Positions 27,827 through 35,040 of a DNA stretch of 36,767 nt are shown here, in pieces (position 1 is the stretch's first letter; each line of letters starts with the position of its first letter). Made by a program: the position numbers and the translations under genes. The notes under the pieces were generated by a model. It had not been told where the DNA came from and did not search any database. It was given only the letters and a program-made list of their open reading frames with translations. The DNA lies in contig JAJRWL010000105.1 of assembly GCA_024276875.1 (NCBI GenBank), positions 1 through 36,767 of the forward strand, written 5' to 3'. This DNA is from Gammaproteobacteria bacterium. GTDB taxonomy: Bacteria > Pseudomonadota > Gammaproteobacteria > Chromatiales > Chromatiaceae.

Positions 27827-29563
27827 TTAATGTGATTTTTTGCAGCTATCGGCAATGGTTTTAAGGGGCTGATTCATGGGGTACATCATGGTTCCAGTAT
27901 GGATGGTTTTGCAGCGCTCTTGTTCAAGTTTTAAAAATGTGTAGGCATTAATGAGATCTTCAAACAGTTTTAATTCAGGATTGATGCTGATTTTTTGTTC
28001 TGCCCATTGGGTAAAATAGCGCACTTTATCTGTTTTTTTGTCCCGTATACTTGAGTGCAACATGTTACGCATGGCTAACTGTTCAGCATATGATTTAAAA
28101 TAGAGATTGTTAAGCGCCACCTGCAAGTAGGGGGCACTGTCCTTTTTTTGGGTTAAATAGGCGTAGATATCAGTTTGAGCGCGGGCAGTATGGATCATAA
28201 AGTAACTGCTGCCAATGCAAGCGAGGATGGCAGTGGCTTTGATTAGCTGTGTTGCGGATCTGCTCAATGGCACGGTACTTATGATTATGCGATGGCGCAA
28301 AATAAGAAATATCAGGAACAGCCAGAGAAACCAGTGCAGGGAAGAGAGGTAGAAAGGCAGCTCTACCTGTGCATGCAGACTAATAGGGATGAGTAGCGCA
28401 GCATAGCCCCCCCCTCGTTGTGAACCACACCTGATGAGAGCAAATATGATGACCCCAATGGCGATGATGATTCCAGTAAATGAGACAATGCCTCCTTCAA
28501 TGAGCCAGTAAACAAGCTCATTATGAGGGTGCGTTATATAAGGTGGGAGTTTGGCATTAGGATTACGCTGATGATAATCACCACTCTGTAATCCCCAAAC
28601 GCGTTGAAAATTACCAATACCATGCCCAAACAGAGGCTTTTGAGCGACCAGCTCCAGGGCAATGGTGTACATGTTTATGCGTATGGAGGCATCTACCCCC
28701 TCGGTAATCTCTATGGTTTTTTGTGATAGCCTTTCAAAGCCACTAACCCCTTGAACTGTACCTCCTGGTATTGCCCCTGCTAAAAGTGACAGCAAGCCAA
28801 CCAATGTCAGCACGGCTCTCTTTTTGAGTTGCTGTCGGCGGCAGGCAAGGAGAATCAGGATGCCGATTACAGTCGATAGCATCCCTGACCGTGATCCAAT
28901 ATAGGTAATAATAAAAGCACTGCTGCCAATGCAGACAATTAGCAAGACCTTTGCTGCAAGAGAGGCTGAGGTGATGGATGGCCTGCTTATCAGATAAAAA
29001 GAGATGATGATGCCAGTTGCCAAATAAGAGGAGAGTACGTTGACCTGTTGAAAGGTGCCGAGGGGTATGTTGCCTGCGGTGGCCAGCCATTCTCTAATTA
29101 GCTCAGGGGAGAATATTTGGGTAATAGCGACGAGTGTATTGATAAAAGCAGATGCTACAACCACATACAGAAGGCGTTCAACTTGCCGCTGTTTGATGTT
29201 GAATTGGAAGAGTGCAAATAAAAATAGAATCCCCCCAAGGATGTAGATCTGCCTAAAGAACCAGGGAATGGGTTGAGATGAACCCGCAGCAATGCCACTG
29301 AGAATCATAACAACAGGGAATACCAGCAGTGCCCATGAGTGCCTGGGGTGAATAAATCTCTGTGTGGATGCCATAAGGTACAGGCTGCCATTGATGAGAA
29401 AAGAGACGATTGCCCATGCTGGAATATTGTAGGTAAGGTTAAGCCCTATGCCGCCAAGGTTGGGTTGAAAGTAGAGTGGCGCCAATAAGAAGAGTGCGAT
29501 GAGCAGCAGGTTGCAATATGTTGATCTACTGTCTGCAAACATTTGGCTTTGCGTCTGTTTCAC
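27827..29563 (-). CDS. PglL/TfpO-type O-oligosaccharyltransferase (Wzy/O-antigen ligase superfamily)
   Basis: Members of this superfamily move a lipid-linked glycan onto a protein (PglL, TfpO/PilO) or onto lipid A core (WaaL). The 578 residues have 12 or so membrane segments and a large loop with the ligase signature: TPYI-like THPHNELVYWLIEGG. The segment SLHAQVELPFYLSSLHWFLWLFLIFL is typical of the pilin ligase group rather than WaaL. A soluble C-terminal region with tetratricopeptide-like character follows. The start overlaps the pilD stop by the ATGA tetranucleotide, tying it to pilus biogenesis; PilA is Ser/Thr-rich and a likely target. I infer pilin glycosylation. A WaaL role is less likely. 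Confidence 0.78.
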   Translation of the reverse strand: MKQTQSQMFADSRSTYCNLLLIALFLLAPLYFQPNLGGIGLNLTYNIPAWAIVSFLINGSLYLMASTQRFIHPRHSWALLVFPVVMILSGIAAGSSQPIPWFFRQIYILGGILFLFALFQFNIKQRQVERLLYVVVASAFINTLVAITQIFSPELIREWLATAGNIPLGTFQQVNVLSSYLATGIIISFYLISRPSITSASLAAKVLLIVCIGSSAFIITYIGSRSGMLSTVIGILILLACRRQQLKKRAVLTLVGLLSLLAGAIPGGTVQGVSGFERLSQKTIEITEGVDASIRINMYTIALELVAQKPLFGHGIGNFQRVWGLQSGDYHQRNPNAKLPPYITHPHNELVYWLIEGGIVSFTGIIIAIGVIIFALIRCGSQRGGGYAALLIPISLHAQVELPFYLSSLHWFLWLFLIFLILRHRIIISTVPLSRSATQLIKATAILACIGSSYFMIHTARAQTDIYAYLTQKKDSAPYLQVALNNLYFKSYAEQLAMRNMLHSSIRDKKTDKVRYFTQWAEQKISINPELKLFEDLINAYTFLKLEQERCKTIHTGTMMYPMNQPLKTIADSCKKSH

Positions 29564-30429
29564 ATCCCTGCCCAGGTAAGATATGCCTGATTAATGTGAT
29601 CCCCCCAGAGTAGACTGATCCAGCCTGCAATGGCCAGATAGGGGCCAAAGGGAATGGGGATATTGCGGTCACGGCCACGCAGTAAAACCAGTGTTATGCC
29701 AATGACGGCACCAACCAGTGATGAGAGCATTATGATCTGAGGTAGATATTGCCAGCCTAACCAGGCACCGAAGAGAGCCAATAGCTTAAAATCGCCAAAT
29801 CCCATGCCCTCTTTTCCGGTAATTAATTTGAATAGTTGAAAGATACTCCAGAGTGAGAGGTATCCAGCAGCAGCGCCAATAATGGCCGATTCAGGTGAGC
29901 TGAAAATGCCCCAGAGGCTCAGCAGTAGCCCAAACCAGAGAAAAGGCAGGGTAATGGAGTCTGGTAGTAGTTTATGATCAAAATCGATCATGCTCAGCGT
30001 GATAAGTGCCCAGGTAAGAAGCAGTGCGGCTATTGTCTGGCTGCTAATACCAAAGCGCCAAGCAATAGCGAGTGAGAGTAGGCAGCTGACTAATTCAATC
30101 AGTGGATAGCGAATGGATATGGGGGTCTTGCAGTCTGAGCATTTTCCTTTTAAGAATAGATAACTAATGAGGGGGATATTTTCAATCGCTTTGATTTGAT
30201 GGCCACAGTGGGGGCAGCGTGAGCGGGGGGTGCTTAAGGTTAAAATGGGTTCCTTACTCGTCTCTTCTTGCTTTAAAAATTCTAAGCATTGAGCTCGCCA
30301 ATCTTGCTCCATCATCATGGGCAGACGATGAATCACCACATTTAAAAAGCTACCAACCACAAGCCCGAGGAGGCCAATATAGATAAAAAACACCAAGGGA
30401 TTTTGTTGCAGATAGGCAATAAGGTTCAT
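29560..30429 (-). CDS. pilD: Prepilin peptidase/N-methyltransferase PilD
   Basis: PilD cleaves prepilin leaders after Gly and methylates the new N-terminus in the inner membrane. The 289 residues match. The N-terminal FLNVVIHRLP and two CxxC pairs (CPHCG and CSDCK) mark the methylase/zinc domain. The two catalytic aspartates are in ALITLSMIDFDHKLLPDSITLP and GMGFGDFKLLALFGAWLGW. About eight membrane segments are present. It lies 41 bases after pilC, and its stop overlaps the O-oligosaccharyltransferase start. Its substrates PilA and the second pilin are encoded upstream. Confidence 0.96.
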   Translation of the reverse strand: MNLIAYLQQNPLVFFIYIGLLGLVVGSFLNVVIHRLPMMMEQDWRAQCLEFLKQEETSKEPILTLSTPRSRCPHCGHQIKAIENIPLISYLFLKGKCSDCKTPISIRYPLIELVSCLLSLAIAWRFGISSQTIAALLLTWALITLSMIDFDHKLLPDSITLPFLWFGLLLSLWGIFSSPESAIIGAAAGYLSLWSIFQLFKLITGKEGMGFGDFKLLALFGAWLGWQYLPQIIMLSSLVGAVIGITLVLLRGRDRNIPIPFGPYLAIAGWISLLWGDHINQAYLTWAGM

Positions 30430-30470
30430 AAAGATAATTTAAAAAATGAGATTGTGAGTGGTTGGTTTTA

Positions 30471-31709
30471 TTAAACGACCTGACCCAACTGGAAAATAGG
30501 CAGATACATCGCAATCACTAGCCCACCAACCAACACACCAAGAACAGCCATGATGAGTGGCTCTAATAGGCTGCTAAGGGCATCCACCGCATTATCAACC
30601 TCCTCTTCATAGAAATCAGCGACCTTGGATAACATATCGTCCACCGCGCCTGATTCTTCACCAATGGCAACCATCTGCACCACCATGTGTGGAAACATGT
30701 TCTGCTGTTTCATGGCAAGCGTCATAGTTTGCCCTGTGGCAACATCTTCACGCATGCGCAGGACGGCCTCGCCATATACGATGTTGCCGGTGGCACCAGA
30801 GACTGATTCCAATGCCTCGACCAGAGGGACGCCGGCACTAAACATGGTGGCTGTGGTGCGCGCAAAGCGAGCAATAGCCGCTTTGTGCATAATAACGCCG
30901 ATGATGGGAGCTTTTAGGAAGGCTTTATCCAATAGATGGCGAAATTTTCGAGATCTTTTGTAAAGATTGCCTAAAAAAAAGACAGAGCCACCGATAATAA
31001 ATAGCATGACCCACCAGTAATCTTGCACAAACTCAGATAGGCCGACCACCATGAGGGTAAAGGCGGGTAGATCAGCCCCAAAGCCGTCAAAGATTGCTTT
31101 AAATTGTGGAACAACAAAGACCAATAAAATGGTGGTGACAATAAAGGCAATGACCATAACGGCAGCAGGGTAAAAAAGAGCCTTCTTGATTTTGCCTTTT
31201 ATCGCCTCTGTTTTCTCTTTATAGGTGGCAATTTTATCCAATAGATTTTCCAGTATGCCGGCCTGTTCACCTGCATGCACCAGGTTGCAGAACAGGTCAT
31301 CGAACTGGAGGGGGTGCTTGGCTAATGCTGGGGCAAGGGCTGTACCCCCTTCGATATCAGCTTTAATGCTAAGAAGAAGATCTTGCATGCTGGGGTTGTT
31401 GTGGCCGCGCCCTACAATGTCAAAAGATTGCACTAAAGGTACGCCCGCAGACATCATCGTAGAGAGCTGCCGACTAAAAATAGCGATATCACTGGCGGTA
31501 ATGGGTTTTTTTCGGGCAGAAAATAGGGGTGCGGCCTGCTTTTTAACCTTCGTGGGGGTTATACCTTGACGGCGTAGTTCTGCGCGTACCAAAGCAATAC
31601 TGGCCGACCTGGTTTCGCCTTTTATCTTGTTGCCACGCTTATCTGCACCTTCCCAAATAAAAACGTGGGCTTTAGGTGCTTTAGGTGCTTTGGATGTTTT
31701 TGCCGCCAT
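30471..31709 (-). CDS. pilC: Type IV pilus inner membrane platform protein PilC
   Basis: PilC is the inner membrane platform that works with the PilB ATPase to assemble the pilus. From the ATG at 31709 it has 412 residues with two GspF domains (about 80-200 and 285-405) and three membrane segments. Diagnostic stretches: FSRQLSTMMSAGVPLVQSFDIVG, LFCNLVHAGEQAGILENLLDKIA, and the second-copy FARTTATMFSAGVPLVEALESVSG. An extension to 31937 in the same frame overlaps pilB and is not protein-like. The first residues hold a Lys-Ala-Pro repeat from a 9-base tandem repeat. The gene begins five bases after pilB. Confidence 0.96.
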   Translation of the reverse strand: MAAKTSKAPKAPKAHVFIWEGADKRGNKIKGETRSASIALVRAELRRQGITPTKVKKQAAPLFSARKKPITASDIAIFSRQLSTMMSAGVPLVQSFDIVGRGHNNPSMQDLLLSIKADIEGGTALAPALAKHPLQFDDLFCNLVHAGEQAGILENLLDKIATYKEKTEAIKGKIKKALFYPAAVMVIAFIVTTILLVFVVPQFKAIFDGFGADLPAFTLMVVGLSEFVQDYWWVMLFIIGGSVFFLGNLYKRSRKFRHLLDKAFLKAPIIGVIMHKAAIARFARTTATMFSAGVPLVEALESVSGATGNIVYGEAVLRMREDVATGQTMTLAMKQQNMFPHMVVQMVAIGEESGAVDDMLSKVADFYEEEVDNAVDALSSLLEPLIMAVLGVLVGGLVIAMYLPIFQLGQVV

Positions 31710-31714
31710 GGATT

Positions 31715-33427
31715 TTACTCTTTTGTTATGCGGTTGATTTCTTCGAGGCTGGTGACACCAAGGCTGACCTTGTTTAGGCCAGACCTGCGTAGATCCTGGA
31801 TGCCTTCTTCCTTGGCCAGATCCCCCAGTTGCATTGCATTGCCCCCCTCCATGATCAGCCGCCCCATCGCTTCTGAAACAGGCATCACCTGAAATATGCC
31901 GACTCGCCCTTTGTAGCCTTTGGTGCAGTGGTTGCACTCTGGCCCAGCTTTATAGATTTTAAGGTTGGGGATCTCCTCCTCGGTAAACCCCTCTTCAAGC
32001 ATGGCCTCTTTTGGGATGTCATCTGGGGCTTTGCAGTGCTCACATAATCGTCTGGCGAGGCGTTGAGCCATGATCAGTAGCACTGATGAGGCAATGTTGA
32101 AGGGAGCAACCCCCATATTGGCCAGCCGAGTCAATGTTTGAGGCGCATCGTTAGTGTGCAGGGTTGATAGCACCAAGTGACCTGTTTGGGCGGCCTTTAC
32201 AGCAATTTCAGCTGTTTCAAGATCCCGTATCTCACCCACCATGACAATATCAGGATCCTGCCGCAGGAAGGCCTTCAGAGCCACGGCAAAGGTTAATCCT
32301 GTGTTTGTATTCATGTTGACCTGGTTGATGCCTACAACCTGAATTTCTACTGGGTCTTCAGCCGTGGATATGTTGATCTCGGGCGTGTTAAGCAGGTTGA
32401 GGCCGGTGTAAAGGGAGACGGTTTTTCCGCTGCCTGTTGGCCCTGTTACCAGCACCATGCCGTAAGGTTTGTGAATGGCGCTTAAAAAGTCTTCCTGCTG
32501 TTTTTTTTCAAAACCAAGTGCTTCGATGCCAACCTCGGCATTGGCGGGGTCAAGGATACGTAGCACAATCTTTTCGCCATGGATGGTAGGGCAGGTATTG
32601 ACACGAAAATCAATGGAGCGGTTCTTTGATAGCTTCATCCTGATTCGCCCATCCTGAGGGACTCGGCGTTCAGCAATATTCATGCGCGACATGACTTTGA
32701 CTCGAGCTGTCAGGCGGGCGGAAATGTTAACGGGGGGAGAAGCGACCTCACGCAGCATCCCATCTTGCCGAAAACGGACGCGAAAGATTTTTTCATAGGG
32801 TTCAAGGTGTATATCTGACGCGCCGCAATTGATGGCATCCAGCAAGATTTTGTTGACGAAGCGAACGACAGGGGCTTCATCAACCTCTGAATCATTATCT
32901 TTTGGCGCTTCGTCTTCGCCTGCTGAAATATCCAGATTATCCAGATCGGCATCCATCAGATCCGATATGCTAGTGTCTTGAGCCTCCAGCGCCTGTTCGA
33001 TGTAGTGGTTTAGCTTGCTTTCTTCTACGACAACGGCCTCAGAGGCGAGGCCGGTGTTGAATTTGATCTCATCCAGCCCCTGATGATTTGTGGGGTCTGC
33101 AACGGCAAGAAACAGCCGATTTCCGCGTTTAACGAGGGGCAGCGCACGGTGTTTGCGAAGTAGTTTTTCCTCTACCAGCCCAACGGGCGCAGATTCTATG
33201 TCAAGTGCATCCAGATCAAAAAATGGGATGCCAAATTCCATGGATGCCGTTTCAGCGATCTCTCGGCTTTCTAATATCTTTTGCTCAATTAGGTGGGATA
33301 CAAAAGGAGTGTGGTTTTTTAGTGCGTCTTGAAAGGCTTTTTCGGCCTCTTGCTCACTGAGTAGTTTGCTTTGGATAAGGCAGCGAGCAAGCCCGCTAAG
33401 ATTAACTTTGGGTTGAGTTTTAGTCAT
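31715..33427 (-). CDS. pilB: Type IV pilus assembly ATPase PilB
   Basis: PilB is the hexameric ATPase that extends the pilus. The 570 residues hold an N-terminal MshEN/GspE-N domain (about 10-150), a linker, then the ATPase: Walker A GPTGSGKT (Lys335), Asp box and PDIVMVGEIRDLETAEIAVKAAQTGH (Walker B), and the His box LVLSTLHTNDAP. The zinc tetracysteine motif that distinguishes PilB from PilT is present: CEHC and CNHC. It leads a tight run pilB-pilC-pilD-pglL-coaE-zapD. Upstream is a 220-base gap with a hairpin. No retraction ATPase PilT is in the window. Confidence 0.97.
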   Translation of the reverse strand: MTKTQPKVNLSGLARCLIQSKLLSEQEAEKAFQDALKNHTPFVSHLIEQKILESREIAETASMEFGIPFFDLDALDIESAPVGLVEEKLLRKHRALPLVKRGNRLFLAVADPTNHQGLDEIKFNTGLASEAVVVEESKLNHYIEQALEAQDTSISDLMDADLDNLDISAGEDEAPKDNDSEVDEAPVVRFVNKILLDAINCGASDIHLEPYEKIFRVRFRQDGMLREVASPPVNISARLTARVKVMSRMNIAERRVPQDGRIRMKLSKNRSIDFRVNTCPTIHGEKIVLRILDPANAEVGIEALGFEKKQQEDFLSAIHKPYGMVLVTGPTGSGKTVSLYTGLNLLNTPEINISTAEDPVEIQVVGINQVNMNTNTGLTFAVALKAFLRQDPDIVMVGEIRDLETAEIAVKAAQTGHLVLSTLHTNDAPQTLTRLANMGVAPFNIASSVLLIMAQRLARRLCEHCKAPDDIPKEAMLEEGFTEEEIPNLKIYKAGPECNHCTKGYKGRVGIFQVMPVSEAMGRLIMEGGNAMQLGDLAKEEGIQDLRRSGLNKVSLGVTSLEEINRITKE

Positions 33428-33503
33428 TGAGTCTCAAGGTTAACTTAGTATCAAATGGGTTAAAGAGTTGGTTATGTCATTTAGGTGAAGATGCGATTTG
33501 GTT

Positions 33504-33527
33504 GAGCTGTTTCTATTTGAACAGCTC
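33504..33527 (-). promoter_or_regulatory. Perfect 8-bp inverted repeat in the pilB leader
   Basis: GAGCTGTT (33504-33511) and AACAGCTC (33520-33527) flank an 8-base loop. It lies about 75-100 bases upstream of the pilB ATG in the 220-base gap between the second pilin and pilB. On the minus strand, TATAAA lies just before it. The hairpin is not followed by a run of T on either strand, so it is not a standard terminator. It could be an operator or an mRNA leader hairpin. Otherwise the gap holds no recognisable element; no clear -35 is present. Confidence 0.35.
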
Positions 33528-33647
33528 CCCTCTTTATAATGAGCGCACACAATAGTTGTTTATAGCAGAGTTTTTGTTTTTTGTCGTTTTGTATGGGTGG
33601 TTGAATCTTGGCTTTTGAATGTGGTAGACCGTTTTAAGTTCTATTGG

Positions 33648-34028
33648 CTATCGAGCATAGTCGATGATGATGGGGCTATTAGCAACGTCTAGGTGGGTGA
33701 TAGTGATCTTAAAAGAGCTTCCAATGTTGTTTGTTGTTCCTGCTTCTACTTTACTGGTAATGCGGCTGTCCCCAGGATGCCAGCCTAATTTTGTTTGAAG
33801 ATCTGTGTTGGTTGTATCATCTCCCGCAATGTAGGTTTCATTATCTTCCCAATAATCTTGCAGTAACATTTGAAGGTGTTGAGCGGATTGTGTAGCCGTG
33901 TTTAAGTGTGTTTTTTTGATATATTCAGAATAAGAAGGTATGGCTATAGTGGTAAGGATGCCAATGATGGCAATGGCTATGACTACCTCTATAAGTGTAA
34001 GGCCTTTGGGCTTTAGGGTTTGTTTCAT
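33648..34028 (-). CDS. Type IV prepilin-like protein (PilE/minor pilin type)
   Basis: This 126-residue protein has a class III (type IV prepilin) signal: a basic nine-residue leader ending KPKG, then LTLIEVVIAIAIIGILTTIAIPSYSEYIKK, with Glu at +5. Position +1 is Leu, not the usual Phe. The remaining globular part (YWEDNETYIAGDD) resembles PilE-type pilins, but is short and contains no Cys, so it lacks the disulfide-bonded C-terminal loop of PilA. PilD would cut it. It has its own promoter and stands between pilA and pilB. It could be a minor pilin or a second subunit; which cannot be decided from sequence. Confidence 0.8.
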   Translation of the reverse strand: MKQTLKPKGLTLIEVVIAIAIIGILTTIAIPSYSEYIKKTHLNTATQSAQHLQMLLQDYWEDNETYIAGDDTTNTDLQTKLGWHPGDSRITSKVEAGTTNNIGSSFKITITHLDVANSPIIIDYAR

Positions 34029-34102
34029 AACAGAACTCTAGCTAAGTGTGATTGTTTTTGTATAAAGGAGAGTATTGAATTGTTTGATTTTATTTTCCAG
34101 TC

Positions 34103-34132
34103 ATTATCTATTTTCGTCTCAGGGTGTGTCTA
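34103..34132 (-). promoter_or_regulatory. Probable sigma-70 promoter for the second pilin
   Basis: On the minus strand, TAGACA (34127-34132, 5/6 to TTGACA) is followed after 18 bases by GATAAT (34103-34108, 5/6 to TATAAT). Transcription would start near 34096, giving a leader of about 67 bases to the ATG at 34028. It lies downstream of the pilA terminator, so this pilin can be expressed apart from pilA and without sigma-54. Confidence 0.55.
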
Positions 34133-34191
34133 ATGTCTAGAGTAAGGCTTAGTCACCCATATTCTTTCTGCTTATCTACCAATGAGGTAAA

Positions 34192-34216
34192 AAAAACCCC
34201 GCGAAGCGGGGTTTTT
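34192..34216 (-). terminator. Rho-independent terminator after pilA
   Basis: AAAAACCCCGC, loop GAA, GCGGGGTTTTT forms a perfect 11-bp stem of which six pairs are G-C. On the minus strand the stem is followed by further T residues, as expected for termination. It lies 23 bases past the pilA stop. The A/T symmetry would let it work on both strands. Confidence 0.9.
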
Positions 34217-34239
34217 CTTTATGCCATAATTAGCCTTTA

Positions 34240-34668
34240 TTAACAGAGAGCAGCGTTGTTAGAGCATGTGCCATTCCAGGTGGTGACTCCACTAGCATAT
34301 GTGCCGGTAAGCACATAGGTGTCAGAATTAGTGATGCTACCATTAGGGCCTGCATCTGGTGTTACGGTGATAGTTCCTGCTGTATTGGATGTAGATGCCC
34401 ATGCAACAGTGTCAACCAGGCTGGGTGAGGTTGCGAGATCAGCTGGTACACCATTAGATCCTGCATCGCAGTTGTCAAAGCCTCCTTGTACTTGAGCGCA
34501 AACCTCTACAGCGGACTTGACACCCGTTGCCCCCATTACAATTTCAGTGTAACGCGCCTTGTCAGTATAAGTTTGATAAGCAGGCAGCGCGATAGCCGCT
34601 AGAATGCCAATAATGGCAACAACGATCATTAGTTCGATTAGGGTAAAACCAGCTTGTACTTTTTTCAT
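34240..34668 (-). CDS. pilA: Type IV major pilin PilA
   Basis: PilA forms the pilus fibre. From the ATG at 34668 the 142-residue prepilin has a seven-residue leader (MKKVQAG) and the classical [35 protein letters not shown], with Phe at +1 and Glu at +5. Four Cys are present: one pair near the middle ([12 protein letters not shown]) and one at the end ([10 protein letters not shown]), the latter probably the D-loop disulfide. The mature chain is rich in Ser/Thr, compatible with O-glycosylation by the ligase of the pil locus. GGAG lies eight bases before the ATG. An ATG at 34752 in frame would give a leader far too long. It is followed by a strong terminator. Confidence 0.95.
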   Translation of the reverse strand: MKKVQAGFTLIELMIVVAIIGILAAIALPAYQTYTDKARYTEIVMGATGVKSAVEVCAQVQGGFDNCDAGSNGVPADLATSPSLVDTVAWASTSNTAGTITVTPDAGPNGSITNSDTYVLTGTYASGVTTWNGTCSNNAALC

Positions 34669-34701
34669 GGTATTTCTCCAAATAATGTTATGTATATAAA
34701 C

Positions 34702-34778
34702 GGTCAGGTTCCAGGTGGTGGCGGCAGCCACTGTTACTATGAACCTTCGCATCCTTGCGACACCCGGGAAGGCTGACC
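34702..34778 (-). promoter_or_regulatory. Candidate structured RNA in the pilA leader
   Basis: Pairing by eye on the minus strand: an outer stem GGTCAG/CTGACC (34773-34778 with 34702-34707, extendable by two pairs), an inner hairpin TCGCA-AGGA-TGCGA (34756-34760 with 34747-34751), and an arm GGTTC/GAACC (34741-34745 with 34707-34711) enclosing GTGGC-TGCC-GCCAC (34727-34731 with 34718-34722). Together these suggest a three-way junction. An alternative pairing CCGGG/CCCGG upstream could compete. I cannot match it to a known riboswitch, and it lacks the c-di-GMP-I conserved bases. No energies were computed. Confidence 0.35.
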
Positions 34779-34823
34779 ATTTAAATTTGAGCCCGGCGGA
34801 TGTTTGTTTCCTGGAAGATGGTG

Positions 34824-34839
34824 TGCAGGTAGTGTGCCA
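34824..34839 (-). promoter_or_regulatory. Sigma-54 (-24/-12) promoter of pilA
   Basis: The minus strand reads TGGCAC-ACTAC-CTGCA: the -24 element is perfect and GG and GC are separated by ten bases as sigma-54 requires; the -12 element is CTGCA rather than TTGCA. PilR, a sigma-54 activator, is encoded directly upstream. The start would lie near 34813, giving a leader of about 144 bases. The promoter sits between the arms GAAGATG (34814-34820) and CATCTTC (34841-34847), and contains GTGTGC twice, 11 bases apart (plus strand). Confidence 0.72.
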
Positions 34840-34998
34840 ACATCTTCGTTTCAGTCAGGTTTACGGCTACAGGGGGTGAAACTTTATGGCTTTGCAGGCT
34901 TATTTTGAGATTTTAATCTCTCTTGGGAATGACATTCGTTTGAAGCAAGGAGATGCTGCCCGAGGTGGGGGCTGAGCACTGTCGGTCAGGGGCATAAT

Positions 34999-35015
34999 GT
35001 GACGTAAATTGTCAC
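34999..35015. promoter_or_regulatory. Inverted repeat upstream of the pilA promoter, possible activator site
   Basis: GTGAC-GTAAATT-GTCAC is a 5-bp inverted repeat with a 7-base spacer, centred about 170 bases upstream of the -24 element, a usual distance for enhancer sites of NtrC-type activators. It contains TGTC-like half sites as described for PilR binding in Pseudomonas (GTCAC/TGAC only in part). The role is inferred. Confidence 0.3.
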
Positions 35016-35040
35016 CTTGAATGGCGTGTTGTGGAGACTG

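Larger units (their letters stand above)
34669..35040 (-). promoter_or_regulatory. pilR-pilA intergenic control region (372 bases)
   Basis: This is the only gap longer than 300 bases. Read on the minus strand it holds, in order: an inverted repeat near the pilR stop (34999-35015), a short perfect inverted repeat GAGATT-TT-AATCTC (34907-34920), a sigma-54 promoter (34824-34839) lying between the arms of another inverted repeat, a leader of about 144 bases with much pairing potential (34702-34778), and the pilA ribosome binding site. I see no ORF worth calling and no tRNA or repeat element in it. Confidence 0.7.

Noticed and set aside
31710-31937. Extended PilC start within pilB
   Set aside because: The extra residues are a shadow of the pilB frame with low-complexity, non-homologous content; the ATG at 31709 follows pilB by five bases.
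34669-34752. Extended PilA start at 34752
   Set aside because: It would give a 35-residue leader; type IV prepilins have about 5-10 residues, and GGAG directly precedes the ATG at 34668.
34669-34800. Known c-di-GMP-I (GEMM) riboswitch in front of pilA
   Set aside because: The conserved GCAAACC and ACGCAAAGCC segments and the GAAA loop are missing on the minus strand; only general pairing is seen.
34907-34920. GAGATT-TT-AATCTC as a terminator of pilR
   Set aside because: The stem is AT-rich with a two-base loop and no T run; it is too weak and too far from the pilR stop.
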